From: Allomuricauda sp. TY007
GTDB lineage: Bacteria; Bacteroidota; Bacteroidia; Flavobacteriales; Flavobacteriaceae
Reading direction: 5' to 3'
Assembly (NCBI RefSeq): GCF_010468565.1
Contig: NZ_WUEG01000011.1
Span: 1 to 64,000, forward strand
Length of the DNA stretch: 64,000 nt
The position numbers were made by a program, and so were the translations under genes. The notes beneath the pieces were generated by a model, which ran no database searches, was not told where the DNA came from, and saw only the letters and a list, made by a program, of their open reading frames with translations. This document shows positions 1 through 8,135 of this stretch, one piece after another (position 1 is the stretch's first letter; each line of letters opens with the position of its first letter).

Positions 1-86
1 AAGCTTTTCCCCGCTGCCCCTCGACTTGCATGTGTTAGGCCTGCCGCTAGCGTTCATCCTGAGCCAGGATCAAACTCTTCATTGTA
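1..86 (-). rRNA. rrs: 16S ribosomal RNA, 5' end only
   Basis: Read on the minus strand, this stretch contains the universal 16S start (AGAGTTTGATCCTGGCTCAG) followed by GATGAACGCTAGCGGCAGGC and the ACATGCAAGTCGAG motif, which leads into variable region V1. Only about 86 bases are inside the window; the gene continues leftward beyond the edge. The exact 5' end is approximate. The wording of the conserved block is typical of Bacteroidota/Flavobacteriia. Confidence 0.97.
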
Positions 87-258
87 TTTCCTTGAATGTC
101 TGTCCGACACCCGGAAATAACCGAGTCCCTGCATCAAAATGGTTTGTTCTTAATTCTACGCTGTCGTTACAATATGTATATGAACTTCTTTGTTTTTTCT
201 CTCGTTTTTCAGCCTCTCGGCCTTTCGAAAGCGCCCTGCCTTATCAGCTAAGCGGGTG

Positions 259-290
259 CAAATATACGCACGTTATTTTCTTACCGCAAA
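259..290 (-). promoter_or_regulatory. Promoter of the rRNA operon (Bacteroidota type)
   Basis: On the minus strand a TTTG (-33 box, 287-290) is separated by exactly 20 bp from TATATTTG (-7 box, 259-266), an exact match to the Bacteroidota primary-sigma consensus TTTG-N19/21-TAnnTTTG. It lies about 170 bp upstream of the 16S start, as expected for an rRNA leader. The gap 87-378 holds no gene; besides this promoter it carries only the A+T-rich upstream region and leader. Confidence 0.75.
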
Positions 291-378
291 ATGTTTTTCA
301 ATATTTTTTTCGAAAAAAAATCAATTCATTTATAAGTGCTTGTTTATCAGCTTTTCCTTTTTTTCTTCTTAACGAATT

Positions 379-2412
379 TTATGAAAAGAAATTCCAGACC
401 AACCCAAATCTGATTACAAAATCGCGGTAGGGATAATTTGGAGCGGAGTAATAATTAGGCTCTGAAAAGATAGAATTAAGGTGTTCTGCCTTTAAATAAA
501 TCCGGGTCTGCTTCACTTTGGCGTTTATAAAAACATCCAATAAAGGATACCCTCCCAACTCTTCGTTGTTCTGAATATAAAATTCCCCCAACAGTGGATT
601 GTATGCATCCATATTATATGATGTGAAGTATTTAAAGGTCACCCCTGTTTGCAGAAACATCGCTTTTTTAAATACATCACTTGAAAAGTATAGGCTATTC
701 CGTGTAACCACCTGTGGAAGATTGAGCACTTGATTTCCTTGATCTACCTCTTGATACATTACCGTATTCATTAATGCCCACTTTCTCCATTTTATTTCTT
801 TTTCATATTTAACTTTTAAGTGGTTGACCGTGCCGGATTCTTGAAATGGCCTTACGAATGCCGTTTCCTGACCCAATCCTATTTCTTCTTCGCTTGCGGT
901 AGATGCAAAGTAGGTGTAATTGTCCACTGCGCTATACTCTGCTTCCAATTGACCAAAATATTTTGAATCGAAACCAAACTTGATACTCTGTGTTTGTACC
1001 TTTTCGAAGGTGTTGTTGTTTTGCCAATTGAAATTGCGATAATCACTTTGATAGAGCAAATAATTGAAGTCTGGCATCCGTGAAGAAATATGTATGGCGC
1101 CCGTTATTGAATTGTTGTCGTTTAACCGATATCTTGCCATGGCATCAAAATTATTACCGGTAAGGTCTCCAGAAACGGTGTAGTTGACGTTTCCTTTTAG
1201 AAAAAATGGCCCTAAAGTGTTACTATACGACCCTCCAACCGAAATTTCTTCTCCTTTCAATTTATTTTGAATGGTTTCTTCTTCGGTTATGAGAAGACTA
1301 TTGAAGAAATAATTATAGTTGTACAGGCTTATATTGCCAGATAATCTGCCCAAAGTTCTGTTTGAAAACTCCACCGATCCTTTATTGAACATGGTCTTTA
1401 GTCGCGCCCTATCTTCAATTGGGATCAAAAACGGGTCTTGACCAAATGCATCATTCTGTCGGGTTTGTTCAAAATCGTATATTTTGGATTCGTAACTAAA
1501 CTCATGCCCCATAACCAAGGTAGTTGGCTCTTTGTCCGTTGAATCTTTTTTGTGGTTGACCAATTTGTATTGGTGATCCAGAAAATAGCGCTTTCCCAAT
1601 ATTCGATTTTTGGCATCGGTATACAGTAAATCGATTTTTGCCCTATCCTGAAAATCGGGCAAATCATCTTCGAACTGAGTCCTATCCAATAACCCCCCGC
1701 TTTCTTCACTTTGCATTTCTTGCGCCGCTATATGTCCGCGAAGGCCGTATTTTTCATTCCGTGTGAGATAATTAAAGGTTACCCTAAATTTACCATCCTG
1801 AGCTTCTTCATACCTGTATTTTCCCAATGAGCGAAAACCATTGTAGGCTATGGATGCGTTAAATCGCTCGGATACATTAAAGGTAAGCAATGCATCCAAA
1901 AACTGTCCTTGCTCCATGGTTGTCTTGAACATAAGCTCTGTCATCGGAGTAGGGACATTATAATAGTTGATGTCCTCCTTTTCAAAATATCCTGGATGTT
2001 TTGCTGTAGCTCCTATCCGGGGATAATAGGATATTCCTGAAAAACTCTTGCCAAGCTCGTTATAAGGTTGACCCATATTCGCAAAAGGCATCAACTCAAA
2101 ATCATCTTTTCTAAGGTAATTGTACTTGTATTCTTTTTTTATGGTTAAAGTGGTGTCCACATAGGCAGTGTCCCTTTGATAGGAAATTATCTTATAATCA
2201 CGGATACTGATAGAATCTTCCTTTTTAGCTGCCAACTTACCCATTCCCGTATCTTTTAATTTTCGCTTTGTTGAATCCTTGGATTTGGCCAAAAGTGAGT
2301 CTTTATCTTGAAGCTGCAAGGAATCTGCCTGTTTTGTTGGTGGTAACGAGTCTTGTTGAGCCATAAGGGCATGGCCAAAAAATAAAAGCAGGGGCAATAT
2401 TAAAAATCTCAT
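379..2412 (-). CDS. Putative outer-membrane porin (Bacteroidota porin family)
   Basis: A 677-residue protein starting MRFLILPLLLFFGHALMAQQ, a clear signal peptide with cleavage near AQQ. A charged Ser/Asp/Lys-rich linker follows (roughly residues 20-75), then a long stretch of alternating aromatic and polar residues typical of a beta-barrel, ending in WNFFS with the terminal aromatic patch used for outer-membrane insertion. It resembles the large 'putative porin' family of Flavobacteriia; the substrate is unknown. An in-frame TTG 21 nt upstream is possible, but the ATG gives the proper signal peptide. It is separated from the susD gene by a strong terminator and is the last gene before the rRNA operon. 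Confidence 0.8.
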   Translation of the reverse strand: MRFLILPLLLFFGHALMAQQDSLPPTKQADSLQLQDKDSLLAKSKDSTKRKLKDTGMGKLAAKKEDSISIRDYKIISYQRDTAYVDTTLTIKKEYKYNYLRKDDFELMPFANMGQPYNELGKSFSGISYYPRIGATAKHPGYFEKEDINYYNVPTPMTELMFKTTMEQGQFLDALLTFNVSERFNASIAYNGFRSLGKYRYEEAQDGKFRVTFNYLTRNEKYGLRGHIAAQEMQSEESGGLLDRTQFEDDLPDFQDRAKIDLLYTDAKNRILGKRYFLDHQYKLVNHKKDSTDKEPTTLVMGHEFSYESKIYDFEQTRQNDAFGQDPFLIPIEDRARLKTMFNKGSVEFSNRTLGRLSGNISLYNYNYFFNSLLITEEETIQNKLKGEEISVGGSYSNTLGPFFLKGNVNYTVSGDLTGNNFDAMARYRLNDNNSITGAIHISSRMPDFNYLLYQSDYRNFNWQNNNTFEKVQTQSIKFGFDSKYFGQLEAEYSAVDNYTYFASTASEEEIGLGQETAFVRPFQESGTVNHLKVKYEKEIKWRKWALMNTVMYQEVDQGNQVLNLPQVVTRNSLYFSSDVFKKAMFLQTGVTFKYFTSYNMDAYNPLLGEFYIQNNEELGGYPLLDVFINAKVKQTRIYLKAEHLNSIFSEPNYYSAPNYPYRDFVIRFGLVWNFFS

Positions 2413-2480
2413 TCCGTGATATTGGTTGGGCAAAGGTAAAAGTTTTGTTTCTAAAGAAATGTGAAAAGTTTGGGCATAAA

Positions 2481-2506
2481 AAAACCCCGCCGATTGGCGG
2501 GGTTTT
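2481..2506. terminator. Rho-independent terminator
   Basis: A perfect 11-bp stem (AAAACCCCGCC / GGCGGGGTTTT) with a GATT loop. It sits 28 bp after the stop of the susD gene on the minus strand, with A/T tracts on both sides so it could work in either direction. It separates the SusCD operon from the porin gene. Confidence 0.9.
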
Positions 2507-2533
2507 TACTAAAACTTATATAACAGCTCAAAA

Positions 2534-4015
2534 CTAGTTTTGAGTTGAAATGCTTGGATTATTTTGAATTTCCGACTGGGGAATTTCAAAGGTCAATCTT
2601 TCATCATCGTAATTGATCGGAGTCCCTACATTTGAAAGGTGATTGTCCCCTCTAACAACGGTTCCTTGGTTTCTCTTTAGGGAAAGATAACTTTTTCCTT
2701 CTCCCCAAAGCTCAATACGGGTTTGAAGATAAATCTCATCCAATAGTGCTTGACCAGAAAGACCATCAACATATGCCGTACTTGGCAATCTCTCTGCCAA
2801 TAAATCCTTCAATATGGTTCGTGCCGCTCCAGCATCACCTGCTTTGGCAGCAGCCTCGGCATGCAATAAATACATTTCTGCCACCCTTAAGTAAACATAA
2901 TCTGTAGTAATGTTGGCCTGACCACCTATTACCCTGTCCGGGTGGTAGAATTTATTTAAAGGCATTAAATCCGTATATTCCCCGATTGGCTCGGCAAACT
3001 GTTGTTTACGCACATCATCCTCTGGAATGGCGGCATAAAGGTCTGAGTCGATAGCCTTAGCATCACCTGCCCAAGCATAGCTATAGGTGTAAAGGTCCAT
3101 TTGCCCCCACCAAGAAACGAGCCCAAGACCAGCATCAACCGTTAGGTCAACGCCCCAAATCCATCCTGAGGTGTTCAAATCATTGAAACCGCCCAAGACT
3201 TCCTCTGAGTTCATCAATGTATAGCCTCCATTGTTTATAACATCGGCGGTCAAATCCATAACCTCCTCATGGCTGTCTCCTTTGGATGCCAATACATATG
3301 CGAGGATAGCCTGGGCAACAGTTTTATCCACTTGTCCCTTTGAGCTTCTGGAAAATCCGTCCAACAAGGAAATAGACTCATTTAAATCCTTTTCCATTAG
3401 AGCATAAATCTCCGAAGTAGCCACCTTTGGCCCATTCAGGTCGTCTGGGCTATCGTATATAGGTAGAATCTCAGCTGAAGGGTCGTAAGAATTTGCAAAG
3501 TATTGGGTCAAATAGAAATAAGCATGGGCACGAAGTGCTTTGGCCTGTCCCATCAAAAACTTATTCTCTTCTATTTCAGGAATTACATCATTACCGCCCA
3601 AGGCATCGATCACCAAGTTCGCAGAGCGAATAACACGGTAATAGAACCTCCAAGGCATGTAGTTTCTTGTTCTGGTAAAATCCTGTGTGGCCTGGAACTC
3701 TGTAATATCGGCCCTGTACCAACCATATGTACTTACGGAAAGTGCCATATCACCTGAAAGCATATCTCCGTAGATGTCATATCCCTTATGTCCAAAGTCA
3801 TCATGGTTTGTGGTACCACCACTTTCCGTAGCGAACATTGTTGAGTAGATACCCGAAATTGTTCCTTCAATTACAGCTGGGTTAACGGCAGCCGCCTCCC
3901 CAACTTGCTCTTGTGTCAAGAACTCGGACGGTTGCTCGTCCAAGAAATCCTTTCCACAGCCTGCCAACAATAATAGTGCGGCTATAACTGATAATTTAAT
4001 ATTACTATTTTTCAT
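2534..4015 (-). CDS. SusD/RagB-family nutrient-binding outer-membrane lipoprotein
   Basis: 493 residues. The start MKNSNIKLSVIAALLLLAGC gives an SPII lipobox (LAGC), and the mature protein begins CGKDFLDEQPSEF, the N-terminal signature of SusD proteins (LDxxP). The TPR-like helical N-terminal half contains MGQAKALRAHAYFYLTQ, and the C-terminal part has the usual R-IELWGEGKSYLSLKR region. SusD proteins sit over the SusC barrel and capture glycans or peptides at the cell surface. The gene starts 11 bp after the susC-like gene, in one operon. No glycoside hydrolase, sigma/anti-sigma pair or hybrid sensor is nearby, so the substrate cannot be inferred. Confidence 0.96.
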   Translation of the reverse strand: MKNSNIKLSVIAALLLLAGCGKDFLDEQPSEFLTQEQVGEAAAVNPAVIEGTISGIYSTMFATESGGTTNHDDFGHKGYDIYGDMLSGDMALSVSTYGWYRADITEFQATQDFTRTRNYMPWRFYYRVIRSANLVIDALGGNDVIPEIEENKFLMGQAKALRAHAYFYLTQYFANSYDPSAEILPIYDSPDDLNGPKVATSEIYALMEKDLNESISLLDGFSRSSKGQVDKTVAQAILAYVLASKGDSHEEVMDLTADVINNGGYTLMNSEEVLGGFNDLNTSGWIWGVDLTVDAGLGLVSWWGQMDLYTYSYAWAGDAKAIDSDLYAAIPEDDVRKQQFAEPIGEYTDLMPLNKFYHPDRVIGGQANITTDYVYLRVAEMYLLHAEAAAKAGDAGAARTILKDLLAERLPSTAYVDGLSGQALLDEIYLQTRIELWGEGKSYLSLKRNQGTVVRGDNHLSNVGTPINYDDERLTFEIPQSEIQNNPSISTQN

Positions 4016-4026
4016 AACGTTTTTTT

Positions 4027-7000
4027 CTAAAATTTAACTCTTACACCCAAGGTCACGGTAGTCAACGGAGCATAAATTCTCCTTGCCGAAGCACCGTTCT
4101 CTCTTACAGATGGGTTAAAACCTTCTCTAGCAGTTTTGATTGCCAAATTATCACCAGCCAACCAAATGTTCACGTTGTCAATCCCCATTCTTTCAACATC
4201 TTTTTTGGGTAACGTATATCCGATTTTGGCATTGTTAAAGGCAAGATAATCCGTACTTGTCAACCATCTTGTGGTATTTACCCTTTGATCTTGACCTGTA
4301 GCGTCATCCAAACGTGGTACATCTGTAATGTCCCCAGGGTTTTGCCATCTTTGAGAAATATCCTTGTGGAAGTTCGTAGACGCTGCGCCAAAGTTATCAC
4401 TCATCAATTCTGAGTATTGGTTATCCATGGCCCATCCTCCAACACTATAAGTAAACTGTGCGGAAAAGTCGAAGTTTTTCACTTGAGCCGCAAGTCTGAA
4501 TGCACCGAACAAATCAGGAATACCTGATTTACCAACATATTTCTGTGTTGCATCGGCATAGGTTTCAGTGACTTGTCTTTCAATGTTGGCGTCTGGATTT
4601 TCATCCATGTATGCCATCATATCGGCAATACCATCCTCACCATCATCAAGAGTCCCGTTACCATTAGCATCGTTAAAGTATTGGTAGTATTGACCTACAC
4701 CATTTTCTGGATTGACTCCGGCCCACTCCCTGATGTAAAAATCATAAATAGAGCTTCCTTTGGAATATCCGTAAGGAGATGCAGATGTATCCAAAATCCG
4801 TGGCTCACCTGTCGATGGCTCAAGAGGCATGGTAAGAATCTCGTTGTTGATATGGGATCCATTAATAGAGAAATCCAATTTGAAGTCCTCTTTATTAAAA
4901 ATGTGGCTAGTAAGGTTGAATTCGATACCTTGGTTCAACAATTCACCATCGTTAACCGTAATAATTGCGATACCTTGTGATGGCCCAACCCTTCTCTCAA
5001 AAATCAGGTTATCCGTCTTTTTACTATAGAAATCGACAACACCATCCAAATATCTTCCCAATCCAAATTCAACACCTGTCTGAAACATTTTGGAAGTTTC
5101 CCATGTCAAATCTGGGTTCCCGTTGTCCCTTATGGAAAGGGAAATTTGATCGTTCAAGTTATTGATGTCGTAGGTATCATAAGCTACATAATAATCTTCA
5201 TCACCGGTGGCCCTATCTTGACCAACTGCTTGGTCCCCTGTTATACCATAGGAAGCTTTCAACTTCAAGAAATCGAAAACACCGTTTCCGGACATAAAAT
5301 CTTCATTGCTTACCACCCATGCAGCACCAACCGAACCGAAGGTACCCCACTTTTCGTTGATAAACCTTGAAGAACCGTCCCTACGTACCGAGGCGGTCAA
5401 GAAATATTTCTTGTCGTAATCATAGTTTACCTGACCAAAGTATGACTCAATGCTATACCCTCTGGAAAAACCGGAAGGAGGTCCTTGCGAAACAACAAAG
5501 TTGTTCAATTCGTAAATATCGGGGTGTACAGCCAATCTTTTTGAGGCCACGCTTTGCTCTCTCTCGAACTGGTTGTTCTCATGTGCGACCAAGGCCTCAA
5601 TGGAGTGGCTTCCAAATTCAGTCTGGTAACGCAACAGTTTTAAGAAGTTGGTTGTCAAGAAATTCCTATCCCTTTGGTACAAGTCACCCCCAGTGGAAAT
5701 ACCACCACCATAGAATGGGTTAGTGAATGACTTATAACGTTCAGTGGCAAACTGTGCACCAAAACGGGTTTCGAAGGTCAATCCCTTTGCAATATCGATA
5801 TCCAAGGAGAAGTTACCGTTGATTTCGTGTCTGTTAGTACCCACGAAGTCGTACAATGCAGAAGCGATTGGGTTCAACTGGTCGGCATTTGGTCTTGATC
5901 TAAAACCAGAAGCCGTACCGTAATCGTACTGATACCCTCCAAAAATTGGGTCTTCCACCAATTGGTAGTTGTCATCTCTCAAGAAAACAGGGAAAATTGG
6001 TGCCATTTTATCGGCAAACTCAAACAAGTTTTCAGAACCAACGGTCTGACCATTGTTTTGGCTTTTGGAATAAGCATATCCTGCATTCACTCCAACTTTC
6101 AACCATTCCTTAACTTGGGAATCGGCGTTCAATCTAGCCGTATACCTTTGGTATCCAGTATTAAGGGCGTAACCGTTATCGTTCAAGTACCCAATTGAAG
6201 TAAAGTATTTACTTTTTTCGTTGCCACCAGCCATTCTAAGGTTGGTTTCCGTTCTAATAGCTGCATCAAAAGCCAAATCGGCATATCTCTGAGGTGTGTA
6301 TCTTCTTGTAACACCGGGCCGTACCGTACTGGTTGCAGGGTCGATTAACTCACCGCCATCCGCAACGTTCCACATATTGTATCCAGGATGCACATAGTTC
6401 ACGGAAAATAGATTATCGTTTGCGAAAGCAACAGGATCTTCTTCACCATCCAAGGCAGCACCATTACGAATACCTTCCCAAACATAACCTATGTACTCTT
6501 CTGGAGATGTGATTACGTCATACCTTGGTATCAACTGCATGTTGAAACCAGACTTCACATCCACTTCAATGTAAGATTCATTGGCAGAACCTGATTTGGT
6601 GGTAATCAAAATAACCCCGTTTGCACCACGAGAACCATAAATTGCGGTTGCAGTGGCGTCTTTTAATACTGTGGTAGTTTTGATATCCGCAGGGTTAATG
6701 GAGTTGATACTTCCTGTAAAGGGAACACCATCAACAACATACAAAGGATCTCGGTTACCATTCACAGAACCATAACCTCTTACACGAATAGTGGAAGTAG
6801 TACCCGGTTGTCCGGATGTATTGATTACGGAAACACCCGCAACCTCACCTGCCAATGCTTGGGAAACGTTAGAAAATGATTTTACCTCCAAGGCTTCGGC
6901 CTCAACAACAGACGCCGTACCCGCAAAGGCTTGTTTTGTTGTGGTACCATAACCTACAACAACCACCTCTTCCAGTGCTTGGGCATCGTCCTGCATTTGC

Positions 7001-7278
7001 ACATTAATAGTGGATGATGCGCCAACAGTCCGCTCCACGGTCGCTTGACCGATGTAACTGAAACGCAAAACTTGTCCTTCGGAAGCTGAGATGGTGTAAT
7101 TTCCATCAAAATCTGTTTGTGTACCATTAGACGTTCCTACAACGACTATGGAAACACCAGGAAGGGGCAGACCGCTCTGGTCCGTCACGTTACCTGAAAC
7201 TGTTTTCTCTTGTCCAAAAGAGAAAGACATGCATAACACCAAGAAAGGTGTTAGCATCCATGCTAACTTAGCTTTCAT
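4027..7278 (-). CDS. SusC/RagA-family TonB-linked outer-membrane transporter
   Basis: 1083 residues. A signal peptide (MKAKLAWMLTPFLVLCMSFS, then FGQ) is followed by a carboxypeptidase-D regulatory-like domain (about 25-105; PGVSIVVVGT, FDGNYTI), a TonB-box-like region (EEVVVVGYGT), the plug domain with the family hallmark IYGSRGANGVILITT (about 205-230), and a 22-strand-type barrel ending TTVTLGVRVKF. It imports large nutrients across the outer membrane using TonB energy together with the downstream SusD protein. ATG start is clear. The 231-bp gap to the divergent rnhB gene (7279-7509) is very A+T-rich; only a weak TAAAGTTG box at 7345-7352 was seen on this strand. Confidence 0.97.
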   Translation of the reverse strand: MKAKLAWMLTPFLVLCMSFSFGQEKTVSGNVTDQSGLPLPGVSIVVVGTSNGTQTDFDGNYTISASEGQVLRFSYIGQATVERTVGASSTINVQMQDDAQALEEVVVVGYGTTTKQAFAGTASVVEAEALEVKSFSNVSQALAGEVAGVSVINTSGQPGTTSTIRVRGYGSVNGNRDPLYVVDGVPFTGSINSINPADIKTTTVLKDATATAIYGSRGANGVILITTKSGSANESYIEVDVKSGFNMQLIPRYDVITSPEEYIGYVWEGIRNGAALDGEEDPVAFANDNLFSVNYVHPGYNMWNVADGGELIDPATSTVRPGVTRRYTPQRYADLAFDAAIRTETNLRMAGGNEKSKYFTSIGYLNDNGYALNTGYQRYTARLNADSQVKEWLKVGVNAGYAYSKSQNNGQTVGSENLFEFADKMAPIFPVFLRDDNYQLVEDPIFGGYQYDYGTASGFRSRPNADQLNPIASALYDFVGTNRHEINGNFSLDIDIAKGLTFETRFGAQFATERYKSFTNPFYGGGISTGGDLYQRDRNFLTTNFLKLLRYQTEFGSHSIEALVAHENNQFEREQSVASKRLAVHPDIYELNNFVVSQGPPSGFSRGYSIESYFGQVNYDYDKKYFLTASVRRDGSSRFINEKWGTFGSVGAAWVVSNEDFMSGNGVFDFLKLKASYGITGDQAVGQDRATGDEDYYVAYDTYDINNLNDQISLSIRDNGNPDLTWETSKMFQTGVEFGLGRYLDGVVDFYSKKTDNLIFERRVGPSQGIAIITVNDGELLNQGIEFNLTSHIFNKEDFKLDFSINGSHINNEILTMPLEPSTGEPRILDTSASPYGYSKGSSIYDFYIREWAGVNPENGVGQYYQYFNDANGNGTLDDGEDGIADMMAYMDENPDANIERQVTETYADATQKYVGKSGIPDLFGAFRLAAQVKNFDFSAQFTYSVGGWAMDNQYSELMSDNFGAASTNFHKDISQRWQNPGDITDVPRLDDATGQDQRVNTTRWLTSTDYLAFNNAKIGYTLPKKDVERMGIDNVNIWLAGDNLAIKTAREGFNPSVRENGASARRIYAPLTTVTLGVRVKF

Positions 7279-7509
7279 TTATTTCATTTTTTGAATTAGT
7301 CCGCTCAAAAATCAATATAAAAAGTTAATATTCAAAAAAATTAACAACTTTACACCCCTAATTCAATGTAGAACATTTCTATGTTTTTATTGATTTAACA
7401 TTTTATTCACATCGCAACATATTGTTTATTGGGCATGTAAGAATTTTTTTAACTTTTTATTGAGAATTATGTTTTTTTATTGGTTTGGTTTGTTAAATTT
7501 CCAGTTGGT

Positions 7510-8106
7510 ATGTTAAAACCGTGTTATCAATCATTATATGAAGCTGGTACAGATGAAGCTGGAAGAGGCTGTTTAGCTGGTCCCGTTACCGCAGCGGCGA
7601 TTACATTGCCCAAAAACTTCAATAATGACACATTAAATGACTCCAAACAACTTTCGGAATCAAAAAGAGCTTTTTTAAGGCCCATTTTGGAAAAAGAAGC
7701 AGTTTCTTTCTCCGTTTGTCACGTTTTTGAGAATGAAATCGATGAAATAAACATTTTAAACGCCTCTTTTTTGGCCATGCACCGTGCCATAGAGAAGTTG
7801 TATCCACAGCCTGATTTTATAATTGTTGATGGAAACCGATTTAAACCCTACCCCAATATTGACCACGAATGTATAATTAAAGGAGATGGAAAGTACATGA
7901 GCATCGCCGCTGCTTCTATACTTGCAAAAACCTATCGAGACGAATACATGGCCAAAATCCATGAAGAATTTCCCATGTACAACTGGAAAAAGAACAAGGG
8001 ATACCCGACCAAGGAACACAGGGAGGCCATCAAAAAGTACGGCATTACCAAATACCACAGAAGAAGCTTTAGGCAACTGCCCGAACAATTGACGCTGGAT
8101 ATTTAA
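7510..8106 (+). CDS. rnhB: Ribonuclease HII
   Basis: A 198-residue protein, normal length for RNase HII, which cleaves the RNA strand of RNA-DNA hybrids and removes misincorporated ribonucleotides. The catalytic acids are visible: D15 and E16 in [10 protein letters not shown]107 in IIVDGN, and D126 in [17 protein letters not shown]. The C-terminal [18 protein letters not shown] block is also diagnostic. The chosen ATG gives the family-typical short lead before the first catalytic motif; a TTG 30 nt upstream adds residues of no known use. It is divergent from the susC-like gene. Confidence 0.97.
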   Translation: MLKPCYQSLYEAGTDEAGRGCLAGPVTAAAITLPKNFNNDTLNDSKQLSESKRAFLRPILEKEAVSFSVCHVFENEIDEINILNASFLAMHRAIEKLYPQPDFIIVDGNRFKPYPNIDHECIIKGDGKYMSIAAASILAKTYRDEYMAKIHEEFPMYNWKKNKGYPTKEHREAIKKYGITKYHRRSFRQLPEQLTLDI

Positions 8107-8120
8107 AAATCCTAACTTTG
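8089..8120 (+). promoter_or_regulatory. Probable Bacteroidota promoter inside the 3' end of rnhB
   Basis: TTG at 8089-8091 and TAACTTTG at 8113-8120 are 21 bp apart, close to TTTG-N19/21-TAnnTTTG (first T of the -33 box mismatched). Transcription would start around 8127, a few bases before the ATG at 8136. The next lipoprotein gene therefore probably has its own promoter in addition to any read-through. Confidence 0.45.
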
Positions 8121-8135
8121 TGTCAAACTTAAAGA

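Noticed and set aside
26..430. 134-codon open frame over the 16S gene start and rRNA promoter
   Set aside because: It covers rRNA and promoter DNA, which explains the sequence better than a gene.
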